Notes: generated by a model from the letters alone, not told the origin. Positions 43,881 to 53,692 are shown, numbered from the stretch's first letter. The stretch: DNA of 64,000 nt from Paracoccus sp. MBLB3053 (GCF_031822435.1 NZ_JAVQLW010000001.1:319501-383500); one strand, 5' to 3'. Made by a program: numbers and translations.

Positions 43881-45206
43881 CTATCGATGTCGCGCTGACT
43901 GATCCCCAAGCGCCTCAGCCAGCATGTCGAAGGCTTGCACCGCCCCAGTGCTTTCGCGGGAAAAGAAGGCATCAAGCGCGGGATAGATCCGAACCGCTTC
44001 GTCAAGCCTGGGGTCGCTGCCCGTCGCGTAGAGACCCGCTCGGATCATCAGTTCGGAATCCGCATAGATCCCCAAGGCGGCGCGCGCCCGGGAAATCAGC
44101 GCATTCTCGGCCTCCGACGCCGCGCGCGGCAGCGACCGCGAAACCGAACGGAGCACGTCGATGGCGGGGAACCTTCCCCTTTCGGCAATCGCGCGGTCCA
44201 GCACGACATGCCCGTCCAGGACGCCGCGCAAGATGTCTGCCACCGGTTCCTCCATATCCGAACCTGCCACCAATACGCTGAAGATCGCCGTGATATCGCC
44301 GAAGCCCTCGGGTCCCGGCCCCGAACGCTCGGCCAACGACATGATCAATTGCGATACCGAGGGCGGAAAACCGCGATAACTCGGGCTTTCGCCTGCGGCC
44401 AGGGCGATCTCACGGTGGGCCTCGGCAAAGCGGGTAATCGAGTCCGCCAGGAACAGCACCTGGAGTCCCTGGTCCCGAAAATGCTCGGCCACGGTCATCG
44501 CAGCCCAGGCGCAGCGACGGCGCATGAGCGGAGATTGGTCAGAGGTCGCCGCGACGATGACCGAACGCGCGAGGCCTTCTGGTCCCAACACATCCTCGAC
44601 AAATTCGCGTAACTCCCGTCCGCGCTCGCCGATCAACGCGATGACCACGACATCGGCAGTCACACCGCGGGCGAGCGCCGAAAGCAGCGTCGATTTCCCA
44701 ACCCCGGACCCGGCGAAAAGCCCCAGCCGCTGCCCGCGGACAAGTGGAAGCAAGGTATCGAAGACGGCAAGGCCCGTATCCAGCCTGTCGCCCAGACGGT
44801 TTCGCGAGGCCGCCAGCGGCGGTGGGCAGCGAAAGCCACGCCGAAGCCGACCCTGCACCAGCGACCGGCCGTCCAGCGGCCTTCCCAGAGGGTCGATCAC
44901 ACGCCCCAGCCAGGCATCGCATGGCGCCAGATAGGGCGCCGAGAGAAGTTCGCTTTGCGCACCGATTGCCAGCCCCTCGGCCGAGCCCTCGGGCAACACG
45001 ACTGCGGCTGAACACCTCAGGGCAACGATCTCGCCGCAAAGTTGACCGCCTTCCGCTTCCCCAAGTGCCACCCGATCCCCTAGGGCAGCATGGGCACTGA
45101 GTCCTTCGACCGTGACCAGCGCGTTCTCGATCGTCGAAACGCGACCGAAGTGGCACGCATGGCGAATTGCTCTGATCCGCTGGGCAACTGATTCAATTTT
45201 ATCCAT
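43881..45206 (-). CDS. fliI: Flagellar export ATPase FliI
   Basis: FliI is the ATPase of the flagellar type III export apparatus. The 441-residue protein has the P-loop AGSGVGKSTLL. It also has IALIGERGRELREF, the DSITRFAEAHREIALAAGE Walker B region and the YRGFPPSV and LPELVERAG-like features of the group. The start MDKIESVAQ is taken because it begins family-like sequence; a longer frame from 45404 lies within the divergent flgB gene. It is divergent from flgB, with a 97-bp intergenic region. Confidence 0.93.
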   Translation of the reverse strand: MDKIESVAQRIRAIRHACHFGRVSTIENALVTVEGLSAHAALGDRVALGEAEGGQLCGEIVALRCSAAVVLPEGSAEGLAIGAQSELLSAPYLAPCDAWLGRVIDPLGRPLDGRSLVQGRLRRGFRCPPPLAASRNRLGDRLDTGLAVFDTLLPLVRGQRLGLFAGSGVGKSTLLSALARGVTADVVVIALIGERGRELREFVEDVLGPEGLARSVIVAATSDQSPLMRRRCAWAAMTVAEHFRDQGLQVLFLADSITRFAEAHREIALAAGESPSYRGFPPSVSQLIMSLAERSGPGPEGFGDITAIFSVLVAGSDMEEPVADILRGVLDGHVVLDRAIAERGRFPAIDVLRSVSRSLPRAASEAENALISRARAALGIYADSELMIRAGLYATGSDPRLDEAVRIYPALDAFFSRESTGAVQAFDMLAEALGDQSARHR

Positions 45207-45253
45207 CGTGAATTCCCTAAAAGCTCCCATCGCGGGAAACACGAAACCATTTC

Positions 45254-45282
45254 TAAACCTATTGGGGTTAAGACCGGGTTTA
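45254..45282. promoter_or_regulatory. Inverted-repeat element between fliI and flgB
   Basis: TAAACC (45254-45259) and GGTTTA (45277-45282) flank GGTTAAGACC. The region separates the divergent fliI and flgB starts (45207-45303). A CtrA-like half-site (TTAACC on the minus strand) is embedded. No complete sigma70 promoter was identified, so this is only a candidate control element. Confidence 0.3.
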
Positions 45283-45303
45283 TTCGAACGGGGAGAAGCC
45301 TCG

Positions 45304-45690
45304 ATGTTTGATCGAATAGAAACCCTGCGCATGGCCGGCGCTTTGACCGCCCATGCCACGCAAAGGCAGAAGCTTATTGCCGAGAATGTCGCCAATTCCG
45401 ACACACCCGGATTCAGGGCCCGTGACGTGGAAGGCTTCTCGGATCAGTTTCGGAGCGGGGGCGGCTTCGAGCTGCGCATGACAGACGGCCGCCACCTGAA
45501 CACCACTGGCTGGATCGATCGGGCGAACGTCCGGGACGCCGGAGGTGAGCCCGCTCCGAATGGCAACACCGTCTCACTCGAGGAGGAGATGGTCCGAAGC
45601 GCCGATGCCCGCCGCGCCTTCGACCTTTCGGTGGCTGTGACGCGCTCGGCGCTGAGCCTGATCCGCACCAGCCTTGGCCACCGCGCATAG
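45304..45690 (+). CDS. flgB: Flagellar proximal rod protein FlgB
   Basis: FlgB forms the proximal rod of the flagellar basal body. The 128-residue protein has the rod-protein motif ENVANSDTPGFRARDV near residue 30 and a C-terminal helical region, MVRSADARRAFDLSVAVTRSALSLI. The ATG at 45304 follows GGGGAGAAG and matches the family start; a longer frame from 45112 overlaps fliI. It is the first gene of an eight- to nine-gene flagellar operon and divergent from fliI. Confidence 0.92.
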   Translation: MFDRIETLRMAGALTAHATQRQKLIAENVANSDTPGFRARDVEGFSDQFRSGGGFELRMTDGRHLNTTGWIDRANVRDAGGEPAPNGNTVSLEEEMVRSADARRAFDLSVAVTRSALSLIRTSLGHRA

Positions 45691-45699
45691 GAACCAGCG

Positions 45700-46092
45700 A
45701 TGCCCGACACACTTTCCGCACTTGATATCGCCGCGTCCGGCATGCGTGCCCAGTCGGTCCGGCTGCGTCACGTATCCGAGAACATCGCGAATGCCGACAC
45801 TCCGGGCTACCGGCGCAAGCTCGTCTCGTTCGAGGCAGCGATGGATTTCGGTCGTCCAACCGGTGCGGTCGAGCCAAGCCACACCCGGCTTGATCGAAGC
45901 CACCTGCCCCAGGTCCACGACCCTTCGCATCCACTCGCAGATGAGGATGGCAATTATCTCGGCTCGAATGTCGACCTGGTTATCGAGACGGCCGACGCGC
46001 GTGAAGCCAGCCGCAGCTATGAGGCGAACCTGCGTATCTTCGAACAATCCCGCCAGATGGGCAGCGCGCTGCTCGACCTCATCCGCCGCTGA
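45700..46092 (+). CDS. flgC: Flagellar proximal rod protein FlgC
   Basis: A 130-residue rod protein with the N-terminal ALDIAASGMRAQSVRLRHVSENIANADTPGYRRK motif. The C-terminal LVIETADAREASRSYEANLRIFEQSRQMGSALLDLIRR helix is typical of FlgC. It builds the rod with FlgB and FlgF. It lies 9 bp after flgB. Confidence 0.95.
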   Translation: MPDTLSALDIAASGMRAQSVRLRHVSENIANADTPGYRRKLVSFEAAMDFGRPTGAVEPSHTRLDRSHLPQVHDPSHPLADEDGNYLGSNVDLVIETADAREASRSYEANLRIFEQSRQMGSALLDLIRR

Positions 46093-46103
46093 AAGGAAGC
46101 ACC

Positions 46104-46382
46104 ATGATCTCTCCCAATCTTGCCGCGACCGCCTATGATCGCGCACGTCCCGCGATCCAACCCGCACAGGGGCTGCCGGATGGGATGTCCCGCGCCGCCT
46201 CCGAGTTCGCGAGCGTGATGGACCAGGTCGATATCGCCTCGACCGGCGCGATGACCGGGGCGACCGACACCCACCAGCTTGTCCAGAGCATTGCGCAGGC
46301 CGAAATCGCGCTCGAGGCCGCCGTCGCTATCCGAGACAAGGTGGTCGAAGCCTATCAGGAAATCCTGCGCATGCCGGTCTGA
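46104..46382 (+). CDS. fliE: Flagellar hook-basal body protein FliE
   Basis: A 92-residue protein that joins the MS ring to the rod. Its C-terminus HQLVQSIAQAEIALEAAVAIRDKVVEAYQEILRMPV is the FliE signature. It lies 11 bp after flgC and 8 bp before fliQ. Confidence 0.93.
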   Translation: MISPNLAATAYDRARPAIQPAQGLPDGMSRAASEFASVMDQVDIASTGAMTGATDTHQLVQSIAQAEIALEAAVAIRDKVVEAYQEILRMPV

Positions 46383-46390
46383 GGCGGAAC

Positions 46391-46657
46391 ATGGACGAGA
46401 ACGTCATCTTCGACATGACCCGCCAGGCACTTTGGATCGCGGTTCGAATGTCGTCGCCGCTTCTGGTGACCGCGCTGGTCGTCGGCGTGGTGATCGGTCT
46501 TTTTCAGGCCCTGACCTCGGTGCAGGAAATGACGCTGACCTTCGTGCCCAAGATCGGGCTGATGCTCGTGGTCTTCTGGGTCAGCATGAGCTTCATGACG
46601 ACGGTTCTGGCCGGTTTCTTCACCGACCAGATCGTGGCGCTGATCGCGGGGTCCTAG
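46391..46657 (+). CDS. fliQ: Flagellar export protein FliQ
   Basis: An 88-residue inner-membrane component of the flagellar export gate with two helices: SSPLLVTALVVGVVIGLFQALTSVQEMTLTFVPKIG and LMLVVFWVSMSFMTTVLAGF. It is located away from fliP and fliR, which are not in the window, an arrangement seen in Rhodobacterales. Confidence 0.93.
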   Translation: MDENVIFDMTRQALWIAVRMSSPLLVTALVVGVVIGLFQALTSVQEMTLTFVPKIGLMLVVFWVSMSFMTTVLAGFFTDQIVALIAGS

Positions 46658-46660
46658 ACG

Positions 46661-47377
46661 ATGGACAATGCGATCTATGCCTCGCTCACACGGCAATCGG
46701 GATTGATGCGGGAAATGCGCGCGGTGGCCAACAACATCGCCAATGCGAACACCACCGGGTTCAAGCGTGAGGGCGTCGTCTTTTCGGAATATATGGTGCC
46801 CCTGCGGAATGACGGAGAGACCCTTGCAATGGCGAACATCCGCGGTCGCATGGTCGATCTAGCGGCGGGTGGGGTGACGAAAACCGGCGGCCAATACGAC
46901 CTCGCGATCGATGGCGATGGCTTCTTCATGGTCCAGACGCCTCAGGGGAACCGCCTGACGCGGGCTGGGGCCTTCATGCCGAATGCCGAGGGGGAGATCG
47001 TCAATCCCGACGGGTTTGCGCTGCTGGACGACGGGCAGGCACCGATCGCGATTCCACCCGGGGCGCGCAGCATCGGCATCGGCACTGACGGAACCCTTTC
47101 AGCGGATGGCGAACCGGTCGGACGGGTGGGTGTCTTCGCGAGCCCCGATCCGTCGGACCTGCGCCACGTTGCAGGGACGCTTTTCGAAGCTGGTCCCGCC
47201 CCCGAGCCTCTTGCCGAACCTGTCTTGCGCCAAGGTTTCCTGGAGGATTCGAATGTCGATCCAGTGACCGAGATCGCGCGCATGATCGAAATCCAACGCG
47301 CCTACGAGCTTGGCCAGTCATTCCTCGATCAGGAAGACCAGCGGATCCGACAGGCCATCACTTCGCTGACGCGATGA
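46661..47377 (+). CDS. flgF: Flagellar rod protein FlgF
   Basis: A 238-residue rod protein with the N-terminal VANNIANANTTGFKREGVVF motif, the middle DLAIDGDGFFMVQTPQGNRLTRAGAF segment and a C-terminal helix, VDPVTEIARMIEIQRAYELGQSFL. It builds the proximal rod with FlgB and FlgC. It starts 3 bp after fliQ. Confidence 0.94.
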   Translation: MDNAIYASLTRQSGLMREMRAVANNIANANTTGFKREGVVFSEYMVPLRNDGETLAMANIRGRMVDLAAGGVTKTGGQYDLAIDGDGFFMVQTPQGNRLTRAGAFMPNAEGEIVNPDGFALLDDGQAPIAIPPGARSIGIGTDGTLSADGEPVGRVGVFASPDPSDLRHVAGTLFEAGPAPEPLAEPVLRQGFLEDSNVDPVTEIARMIEIQRAYELGQSFLDQEDQRIRQAITSLTR

Positions 47378-47388
47378 AAGGATAATCC

Positions 47389-48174
47389 ATGAAAGCCCTT
47401 CAGATCGCCGCGACCGGCATGAGTGCACAGCAGATGCGGGTCGAGGTCATTTCGAACAACCTCGCCAACATGTCGACCACCGGCTTCAACCCCCGCCGCG
47501 CCGAATTCGCGGACCTGCAATACCAGCAGGCGACCCGGCCAGGCACGCTCACCGCCACCAACGGCGCCATGGTTCCTGCGGGCGTGCAGTTGGGGATGGG
47601 GGTCCGCTCGGCTGCGGTGACGGTCATGCTGGGGCAAGGCGGGCTTGTCCAGACCAATGGCGACCTCGACATTGCCATCGACGGAAACGGCTACCTCGAG
47701 GTCACGATGCCTTCGGGCGTCTCGGCCTATACCCGCGACGGCAGTCTCAAGCGCTCGGCCGAAGGGCAGATCGTCACCTCTGAAGGGTTTCCCATCGTGC
47801 CCGACATCACCATCCCGCAAGAGGCGAGCAGCGTTTCGATCAGCCCGGCAGGCGAGGTCTTTGCCTATTTCAGCGACCGCGTGGAACCCGAATCCCTGGG
47901 CCAGATCACCTTGGCGGGGTTCCTGAACGAAAAGGGTCTCGAGGCGATCGGCTCGAACATGTTCCTTGAAACGACCGCATCCGGCGCACCGCAGGTGGCC
48001 GCGGCCGGGGAAGAGGGCCTGGGAACGCTGAGGGCGGGATACCTTGAGGAGAGCGCCGTTGATCCGGTCAAGGAAATCACCGAACTCATCAAGGCCCAAC
48101 GCGGCTACGAGCTGAACTCAAAGGTCATCACCGCCGCCGATCAGATGCTCGGTGCAACGGTCCAGGTGCGCTGA
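47389..48174 (+). CDS. flgG: Flagellar distal rod protein FlgG
   Basis: The 261-residue distal rod protein has ATGMSAQQMRVEVISNNLANMSTTGFNPRRAEF, the LDIAIDGNGYLEVTMPSG segment and the FlgG C-terminus EITELIKAQRGYELNSKVITAADQMLG. Its stop overlaps the flgA start (TGATG). Confidence 0.96.
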   Translation: MKALQIAATGMSAQQMRVEVISNNLANMSTTGFNPRRAEFADLQYQQATRPGTLTATNGAMVPAGVQLGMGVRSAAVTVMLGQGGLVQTNGDLDIAIDGNGYLEVTMPSGVSAYTRDGSLKRSAEGQIVTSEGFPIVPDITIPQEASSVSISPAGEVFAYFSDRVEPESLGQITLAGFLNEKGLEAIGSNMFLETTASGAPQVAAAGEEGLGTLRAGYLEESAVDPVKEITELIKAQRGYELNSKVITAADQMLGATVQVR

Positions 48175-48590
48175 TGCGGTCCTTGATCCTGATCCTGTCC
48201 GCCCTTCCCCTCCCGGTAATGGCCGAAGCCGTCGTGGCGGCCCGCACGCTTCAGGCCGGAACGGTCCTCGCTACAGACGACCTACGGATCGCACCCGGCG
48301 CGGAAGGAGCCTTTCGCGACCCCGCTGACGTCATCGGCCAGGAACTGCGCGTGATGGTGACCGAGGGGCGGCCGATCGGGACGGGCCAGGTTGGCAAGCC
48401 CATCGCCGTTGGTCGCAATGCGCTCGTGACCATCGCCTATGAAAAGGCAGCCCTGCGGATCGAAGCGGATGGCCGGGCGCTGTCATCCGGCGCCGTCGGG
48501 GATGTCATCAGGGTCATGAACAATGCGTCGCGCATCACGGTCGTGGGTCGCATTGCCCCGAACGGCACCGTGATCGTCCATGAGAACTAG
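48174..48590 (+). CDS. flgA: Flagellar P-ring assembly chaperone FlgA
   Basis: A 138-residue periplasmic protein with a signal peptide (SLILILSALPLPVMAEA). The SAF-type domain begins at VVAARTLQAGTVLATDDLRI and ends MNNASRITVVGRIAPNGTVIVHEN. It assists P-ring formation by FlgI. It is coupled to flgG by a 1-bp overlap. It is the short form that lacks the N-terminal domain of longer FlgA proteins. Confidence 0.9.
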   Translation: MRSLILILSALPLPVMAEAVVAARTLQAGTVLATDDLRIAPGAEGAFRDPADVIGQELRVMVTEGRPIGTGQVGKPIAVGRNALVTIAYEKAALRIEADGRALSSGAVGDVIRVMNNASRITVVGRIAPNGTVIVHEN

Positions 48591-48602
48591 GGGTGATCTG
48601 AG

Positions 48603-49355
48603 ATGAAAACCGAACGGCGCGGGACCTGCCCGCTTGTGACCATCGCGATTGCGCTCACCTTGCTGTCGTCGGGCTGCGGACGCGTCGGCCATCTTGGCCG
48701 GGCTCCGAAAATGACCGCGCCGGAAGAGAGCATGGAATTTCGCGCGCTGGCCAATCCCGCGGTGATCATGGATGACTTGCCGGATCGGACCGGTGGCACC
48801 GCATCGCTTTGGAACGCATCGCAAAACTCGCTGGTGGGTGATCGCCGGGCGGGAAAGCGGGGTGATATCCTGACCGTGGTCATCGAGATCGACGACAAGG
48901 CAGAGATGCAGAACAGCTCGGGGCGCAGCCGGTCCTCTTCGGACAAGGTGAGCATTCCGCAGATGGCGGGCATCGTGCAACGCATCGACGCGCGCCTTCC
49001 CGATGGCGCCAGCATGGACGAGCTGGCCGAAGCCAAGGGGTCGTCCACCTACAAGGGCAGCGGCAATATCTCGCGGCGCGACAAGATGACCCTGAGGGTT
49101 GCGGCCACCGTGATCGAGACCATGCCGAACGGCGTCCTGCGCATCGAGGGTTCGCAGGAAGTTCGCGTGAATTTCGAGGTCAGGGTTTTGACCGTGACCG
49201 GCTTTGTCCGCCCTTCGGATATCGGGCGCCGGAACGAAATCTCATATGACCGGATCGCCGGCGCGCGGATTTCGTATGGCGGGCGCGGCCAGATCACGGA
49301 CGTGCAGCAACCACGCTATGGTCAGCAAGTGGCCGATATCCTCCTCCCCTATTGA
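48603..49355 (+). CDS. flgH: Flagellar L-ring protein FlgH
   Basis: The 250-residue lipoprotein forms the L ring in the outer membrane. It has a signal peptide with lipobox LSSGC. Family motifs are SLWNASQNSLVGDRRAGKRGDILTVVIEIDD, KGSGNISRRDKMTLRVAATVIETMPNGVLRIEGSQEV and the C-terminal RRNEISYDRIAGARISYGGRGQITDVQQPRYGQQV. It lies 12 bp after flgA. Confidence 0.95.
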   Translation: MKTERRGTCPLVTIAIALTLLSSGCGRVGHLGRAPKMTAPEESMEFRALANPAVIMDDLPDRTGGTASLWNASQNSLVGDRRAGKRGDILTVVIEIDDKAEMQNSSGRSRSSSDKVSIPQMAGIVQRIDARLPDGASMDELAEAKGSSTYKGSGNISRRDKMTLRVAATVIETMPNGVLRIEGSQEVRVNFEVRVLTVTGFVRPSDIGRRNEISYDRIAGARISYGGRGQITDVQQPRYGQQVADILLPY

Positions 49356-49367
49356 GGTCCAGAGACC

Positions 49368-49892
49368 ATGAAACGCATCATCACATGGATTTTGCCGCTG
49401 CTGGGCTTTGTGGTCGGCGCATTGGGCGGCGACATGCTTCAGGCAGCCAGGCCGGTCGAACACGACGCCGTCCCGACCGATACCCTGTCCGGCGCAGAAC
49501 ACAGCCATTCCGAGGACACGCCCCAAGGCATGCATGGCACCACGGCTGACGGCCATGACACCGAGGTCGAATTGGACTGGTTCCGCTTCCCCAACCAGTT
49601 CTTCGTTCCTGTGATGCGGAACGGAACCACCCTCGCCATCATGGTCCTGACACTGACGATCGAAATGCCCAAGGACAGCTCGGCCGAGATCGTGGCGAGG
49701 GAGCATCGGCTGCGCGACGCACTTCTGAACGCGCTGCTCGTCGAGGCCAATACCGGAGGTTTCGATGGCAACTTCACGTCGGATCAGAGCCTGGGCAGGA
49801 TCAGGGCCGCGCTCGTGACGGCTGCGCGCCGGGCGGGTGACGAACGCATCAGCAATGTACTGATCGAGGAGATCGGCCGACAGGACGGCTGA
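49368..49892 (+). CDS. FliL-like flagellar basal-body associated protein
   Basis: A 174-residue single-pass membrane protein. It has an N-terminal helix (IITWILPLLGFVVGALGG), a His/Asp-rich linker and a periplasmic domain containing WFRFPNQFFVPVMRNGTTLAIMVLTLTIEM and LRDALLNALLVEANTGGFDG, consistent with FliL-type stator-associated proteins. The resemblance is limited, so the call is moderate. It follows flgH by 12 bp at the end of the flagellar gene run, supporting a flagellar role. Confidence 0.65.
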   Translation: MKRIITWILPLLGFVVGALGGDMLQAARPVEHDAVPTDTLSGAEHSHSEDTPQGMHGTTADGHDTEVELDWFRFPNQFFVPVMRNGTTLAIMVLTLTIEMPKDSSAEIVAREHRLRDALLNALLVEANTGGFDGNFTSDQSLGRIRAALVTAARRAGDERISNVLIEEIGRQDG

Positions 49893-49957
49893 CCCGCTCT
49901 GGTCAAGGCCCGCCCGCGCAGTATAGGACGTGGAAAACACAGACCGGAGAGCCTTGC

Positions 49958-50911
49958 TTGCAGCCTCAGATCACCATCCTCATGGCGACCCGGAATGGCG
50001 AACGGTATCTGCCCGCACAGCTTGAAAGCATCCTTTCGCAAAGCCATAGGAACTGGCGGCTCATCGTGTCGGATGACGGTTCGACCGATGCGACGACGAG
50101 CATCGTGAGGAACTACGCAGCGACCCGCCCGTCCGGTCGAATCGAGCTTGTCGCGGGACCGGAGCGCGGCGCGACTGCGAATTTCCTGTGGCTCATCCGC
50201 CAGGCAGATGCGTCCGGCTGGGTCGCCTTTTCGGATCAGGACGACATCTGGAACCCTGACAAGCTCGCTCGGGCGGTCGATTGGCTTGCTCGGCAGGACG
50301 GGCCGGCGGTCTATGCCGCGCGGACCACCATCTGCGACGAAAACATGAACGAACTGGCGCCGGCGCCCCATTTCCCCGGCCCGTTCGGGTTCCGAAACGC
50401 GCTTGTTCAGGCATGCCTGCCGGGAAACACGACAGTCGTGAATGCGGCGGCTTTGCGCATCCTTCAATCGGGCGCCGCTGCCGCCGACGCGGCGGGCGTC
50501 ATCTCGCATGACTGGTGGGTCTATCAGCTTCTGTCGGGGGCGGGCGCAAGAATCCGCCGGGATGACGCGCAGGTCGTGCGCTATCGACAGCATGGCAACA
50601 ACGTGATGGGCCGCAACGACACGCCCCGCGCCCGCGCCGCCCGCTTTTCGATGTTGTTTGACGGCAGCTATGCGGGCTGGATCGCCCGCAATCAGGTCGC
50701 GCTTGAAGATGCAAGGGATCTGCTTTTACCCGAAAACCGCCGTCTTCTGGAAGGCTTCGGCCGCCTCATCGAAGCCAGTGGTCCCCGTGCCGTGGCCCAG
50801 GCTCTGCGGATGCGGCTCTATCGCCAGAGCCGCACGGGCACGATTGCCATCATGGCGGCGGCACTGGCCGGAAGGCTGCGCTTACCCGATCACGAAAGGG
50901 GCGTGGCCTGA
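49958..50911 (+). CDS. Family 2 glycosyltransferase (rhamnosyltransferase-like)
   Basis: A 317-residue GT-A enzyme. It has ITILMATRNGERYLPAQLESILSQSHRNWRLIVSDDGSTDAT, then the metal-binding VAFSDQDDIW and later HDWWVYQLLSGAGARI. This layout is typical of transferases that add rhamnose or similar sugars to surface polysaccharides. The start appears to be TTG at 49958, preceded by CGGAGAG. It is placed next to rfbACBD, convergent with rfbA, so it may use dTDP-rhamnose. Confidence 0.85.
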   Translation: MQPQITILMATRNGERYLPAQLESILSQSHRNWRLIVSDDGSTDATTSIVRNYAATRPSGRIELVAGPERGATANFLWLIRQADASGWVAFSDQDDIWNPDKLARAVDWLARQDGPAVYAARTTICDENMNELAPAPHFPGPFGFRNALVQACLPGNTTVVNAAALRILQSGAAAADAAGVISHDWWVYQLLSGAGARIRRDDAQVVRYRQHGNNVMGRNDTPRARAARFSMLFDGSYAGWIARNQVALEDARDLLLPENRRLLEGFGRLIEASGPRAVAQALRMRLYRQSRTGTIAIMAAALAGRLRLPDHERGVA

Positions 50912-50916
50912 TCCGT

Positions 50917-51810
50917 TCAGGGCAGCAGCCGCGCCAGATACTTGCCGTAGTCGTTCTTGGAGAATTTCTTCGCCCGCTCGGCAAGCGCGTCCTGATCGAT
51001 CCAGCCCTGATCGAAGGCGATCTCGTCCGGGCAGCCAGTCTGAAGGCCCTGCCGCTGTTCCAGCGTGCGAACGAAATTGCCCGCGTCGAGAAGGCTCGCA
51101 TGGGTTCCGGTATCAAGCCACGCAAAGCCCCGACCCATGCGTTCGACCGTCAGGCTGTCCTCGTGCAGATAAGTTTCAAGCAGGGTCGTGATCTCAAGCT
51201 CGCCCCGGTCTGATGGCCGCACCTCGCGGGCGCGCTGGGGTGCGCTGCCGTCCAGAAAGTAAAGCCCCGTAACTGCATAATCCGAAGGCGGAACGCTGGG
51301 CTTTTCGATGATCGCGCGGGCCTTGCCCGCCTCGTCGAACGCCACCACACCGTAGCGTTCCGGATCAGCCACGCGATAGCCGAAGACGGTGCCCCCTTCG
51401 ATCCGCCGGTCCGCAGCTTCAAGCAGCAGGGGCAGACCATGTCCGAAAAAGATGTTGTCACCAAGGACCATGGCAGAAGGTGCCCCTGCCAGGAAATCCT
51501 CGGCCAGGATATAGGCCTGCGCCAGGCCGTCGGGCGAGGGCTGAACGATATATTCGAAGTTCAGCCCCCATTGGCTTCCGTCGCTCAGCAGCCGGCGAAA
51601 CTGCTCCTGATCTTCGGGCGTGGTGATGATCGCGATATCGCGGATGCCGGCAAACATGAGAACCGAAATCGGGTAGTAGATCATCGGCTTGTCGTAAATC
51701 GGCAGGAGCTGCTTCGAGACGCCCATGGTAATCGGATAGAGCCGCGTTCCCGAACCTCCGGCCAGGATGATTCCCTTGCGGCCGGTTGCCGGTCTGGACT
51801 TCTCGGTCAT
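50917..51810 (-). CDS. rfbA: Glucose-1-phosphate thymidylyltransferase
   Basis: RfbA (RmlA) makes dTDP-glucose, the first step of dTDP-L-rhamnose synthesis. The 297-residue protein has GIILAGGSGTRLYPITMGVSKQLLPIYDKPMIYYP, LGDNIFFG, the FGYRVADPERYGVVAFD segment and VERMGRGFAWLDTGTH. It is the last gene of a four-gene minus-strand operon in which every junction is an ATGA overlap. Confidence 0.97.
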   Translation of the reverse strand: MTEKSRPATGRKGIILAGGSGTRLYPITMGVSKQLLPIYDKPMIYYPISVLMFAGIRDIAIITTPEDQEQFRRLLSDGSQWGLNFEYIVQPSPDGLAQAYILAEDFLAGAPSAMVLGDNIFFGHGLPLLLEAADRRIEGGTVFGYRVADPERYGVVAFDEAGKARAIIEKPSVPPSDYAVTGLYFLDGSAPQRAREVRPSDRGELEITTLLETYLHEDSLTVERMGRGFAWLDTGTHASLLDAGNFVRTLEQRQGLQTGCPDEIAFDQGWIDQDALAERAKKFSKNDYGKYLARLLP

Positions 51811-52658
51811 TGCTCTAGCTCCGTCACTACTTTCTCGAGACCCGCATGCCAGTCAGGGCGTGCGATGCCAAAATCCCTCATGATCGCTCTGCAATCCAAC
51901 CGCGAATTTCCCGGCCGTCGCGCAGGGGTCGGGTAGTCGCTTGTCGAGATATCGGTGACGCGGCAGGACAAGCCCGCCTGCTTCATGATCGTCCTCGCGA
52001 ACCCGGCCCAGCTCGTGTCCGGCGCTCCGGAAAAATGGTAGATGCCACCTTTGCCAGGCTGCTTACGCATCGACCGGATCATGTCCAGGCAGGCTGCGGC
52101 GATATCCGCTGCCGGGGTCGGGCCGCCATGCTGGTCGGCCACGACGCGCAGCTCGTCACGTTCCTTGCCAAGACGCATCATCGTCTTGACGAAGTTAGCC
52201 CCATGCGCCGAGAAGACCCACGAGGTCCGCAGCACCGCCCATTGCCCGCCCGCTTCGGCAATTCCGCGCTCACCGTCGAGCTTGGTTGCACCGTAGGCGC
52301 CAAGCGGGCCGGTCGCGTCATCTTCACGCCAGGGACGTTCGCCCGAACCGTCGAAGACGTAATCCGTCGAGATCTGCAGGAAGGGCACGCCAAGTTCGGC
52401 CGCCGCGCGCGCCATGGCGGCAGGCGCGAGACTGTTTATGCACTGCGCGAGCTCGGTTTCACTTTCGGCGCGGTCCACCGCGGTATAGGCGGCGGCATTG
52501 ATCACCGCCTCGGGACGATGCGCCAGAATGGCGGCGGCGCATGCCTCGGGATCTGAAAGTTCTGCCGCTTCACGACCAAGGAAGCTGGCATCCGGTGCGA
52601 GCCGGCGAAGCTCGGTCGCGACCTGTCCGGTGCTGCCGAAGACCAGAAGGCCCGTCAT
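51807..52658 (-). CDS. rfbD: dTDP-4-dehydrorhamnose reductase
   Basis: RfbD (RmlD) performs the last reduction to dTDP-L-rhamnose. The 283-residue SDR has [38 protein letters not shown], the catalytic YGATKLDGE and [17 protein letters not shown]. The start MTGLLVFG is chosen because it overlaps the rfbB stop; a longer frame extends into rfbB. It joins rfbA by an ATGA overlap. Confidence 0.95.
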   Translation of the reverse strand: MTGLLVFGSTGQVATELRRLAPDASFLGREAAELSDPEACAAAILAHRPEAVINAAAYTAVDRAESETELAQCINSLAPAAMARAAAELGVPFLQISTDYVFDGSGERPWREDDATGPLGAYGATKLDGERGIAEAGGQWAVLRTSWVFSAHGANFVKTMMRLGKERDELRVVADQHGGPTPAADIAAACLDMIRSMRKQPGKGGIYHFSGAPDTSWAGFARTIMKQAGLSCRVTDISTSDYPTPARRPGNSRLDCRAIMRDFGIARPDWHAGLEKVVTELEQ

Positions 52659-53692
52659 GCCGTCCCCAGTCGCTGACCTACGCCCTGCCGGCCCAGCAGC
52701 GGCTGCCACCAGTCCTCGTTTTCCAGATACCATTCGACGGTGCGACGCAGCCCCTCTTCGACCGTGACCGAGGGTTGCCAGCCCAGTTCGGTGCGGATCC
52801 GCGTCGGGTCGATCGCGTAGCGACGATCATGGCCGGGCCGGTCGGTGACAAAGGTGATCAGCCGATCATGGGGCGCGCTTTCGGGACGCAGCGCGTCCAT
52901 ATGGGCGCAGATCGTCCGCACGAGATCGATGTTCTTCGCCTCGTTCTCGCCGCCGATATTGTAGCTGCGGCCAAGCTCGCCCTTTTCCAGCACCAGCAAC
53001 AGCGCATCGGCATGGTCCTCGACAAAGAGCCAGTCGCGCACATTCCCGCCGTCGCCATAGACCGGGATCGGGCGGCCGTGCAGGGCGTTCAGGATCACCA
53101 CCGGCACCAGTTTCTCGGGGAAATGGAACGGGCCGTAATTGTTGGAACAATTGGTCAGCACGACCGGTAGACCATAGGTTTCGTGCCATGCGCGAACGAG
53201 GTGGTCCGAGGCCGCCTTGCTGGCGGAATAGGGGCTGCGCGGATCGTAGGGGGTTTCCTCGGTGAACTGCCCGGTCTCGCCAAGGCTGCCGAAGACCTCG
53301 TCGGTCGAGATATGGTGGAAACGGAAGCCTTCGGGCCGGCCCTGCCCCACCCAATAGCTGCGCGCCGCTTCCAGCAGGTTGTATGTGCCCGAGATGTTCG
53401 TCTCGATGAAATCGCCCGGCCCGTCAATCGATCGGTCGACATGGCTTTCGGCGGCAAGATGCATGATCGCGTCGGGCTGATGTTCGGAAAGCACGCGGTC
53501 CAGCGCGGCGCGGTCGCGCAGGTCGGCCTTTTCGAAGGCGTAAAGCGGGCTGTTCGAAACCGAAGCGACGTTTTCCAGGTTCGCGGCATAGGTCAGGCTG
53601 TCAAGATTGACCACCTCATGCCCGCGTCTTACCGCCAGCCGCACCACTGCCGAGCCGATGAAACCCGCGCCACCCGTTACCAAAATCTTCAT
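52655..53692 (-). CDS. rfbB: dTDP-glucose 4,6-dehydratase
   Basis: RfbB (RmlB) converts dTDP-glucose to dTDP-4-keto-6-deoxyglucose. The 345-residue SDR has [43 protein letters not shown], the catalytic [15 protein letters not shown] and [21 protein letters not shown] overlaps connect it to rfbC and rfbD. Confidence 0.97.
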   Translation of the reverse strand: MKILVTGGAGFIGSAVVRLAVRRGHEVVNLDSLTYAANLENVASVSNSPLYAFEKADLRDRAALDRVLSEHQPDAIMHLAAESHVDRSIDGPGDFIETNISGTYNLLEAARSYWVGQGRPEGFRFHHISTDEVFGSLGETGQFTEETPYDPRSPYSASKAASDHLVRAWHETYGLPVVLTNCSNNYGPFHFPEKLVPVVILNALHGRPIPVYGDGGNVRDWLFVEDHADALLLVLEKGELGRSYNIGGENEAKNIDLVRTICAHMDALRPESAPHDRLITFVTDRPGHDRRYAIDPTRIRTELGWQPSVTVEEGLRRTVEWYLENEDWWQPLLGRQGVGQRLGTA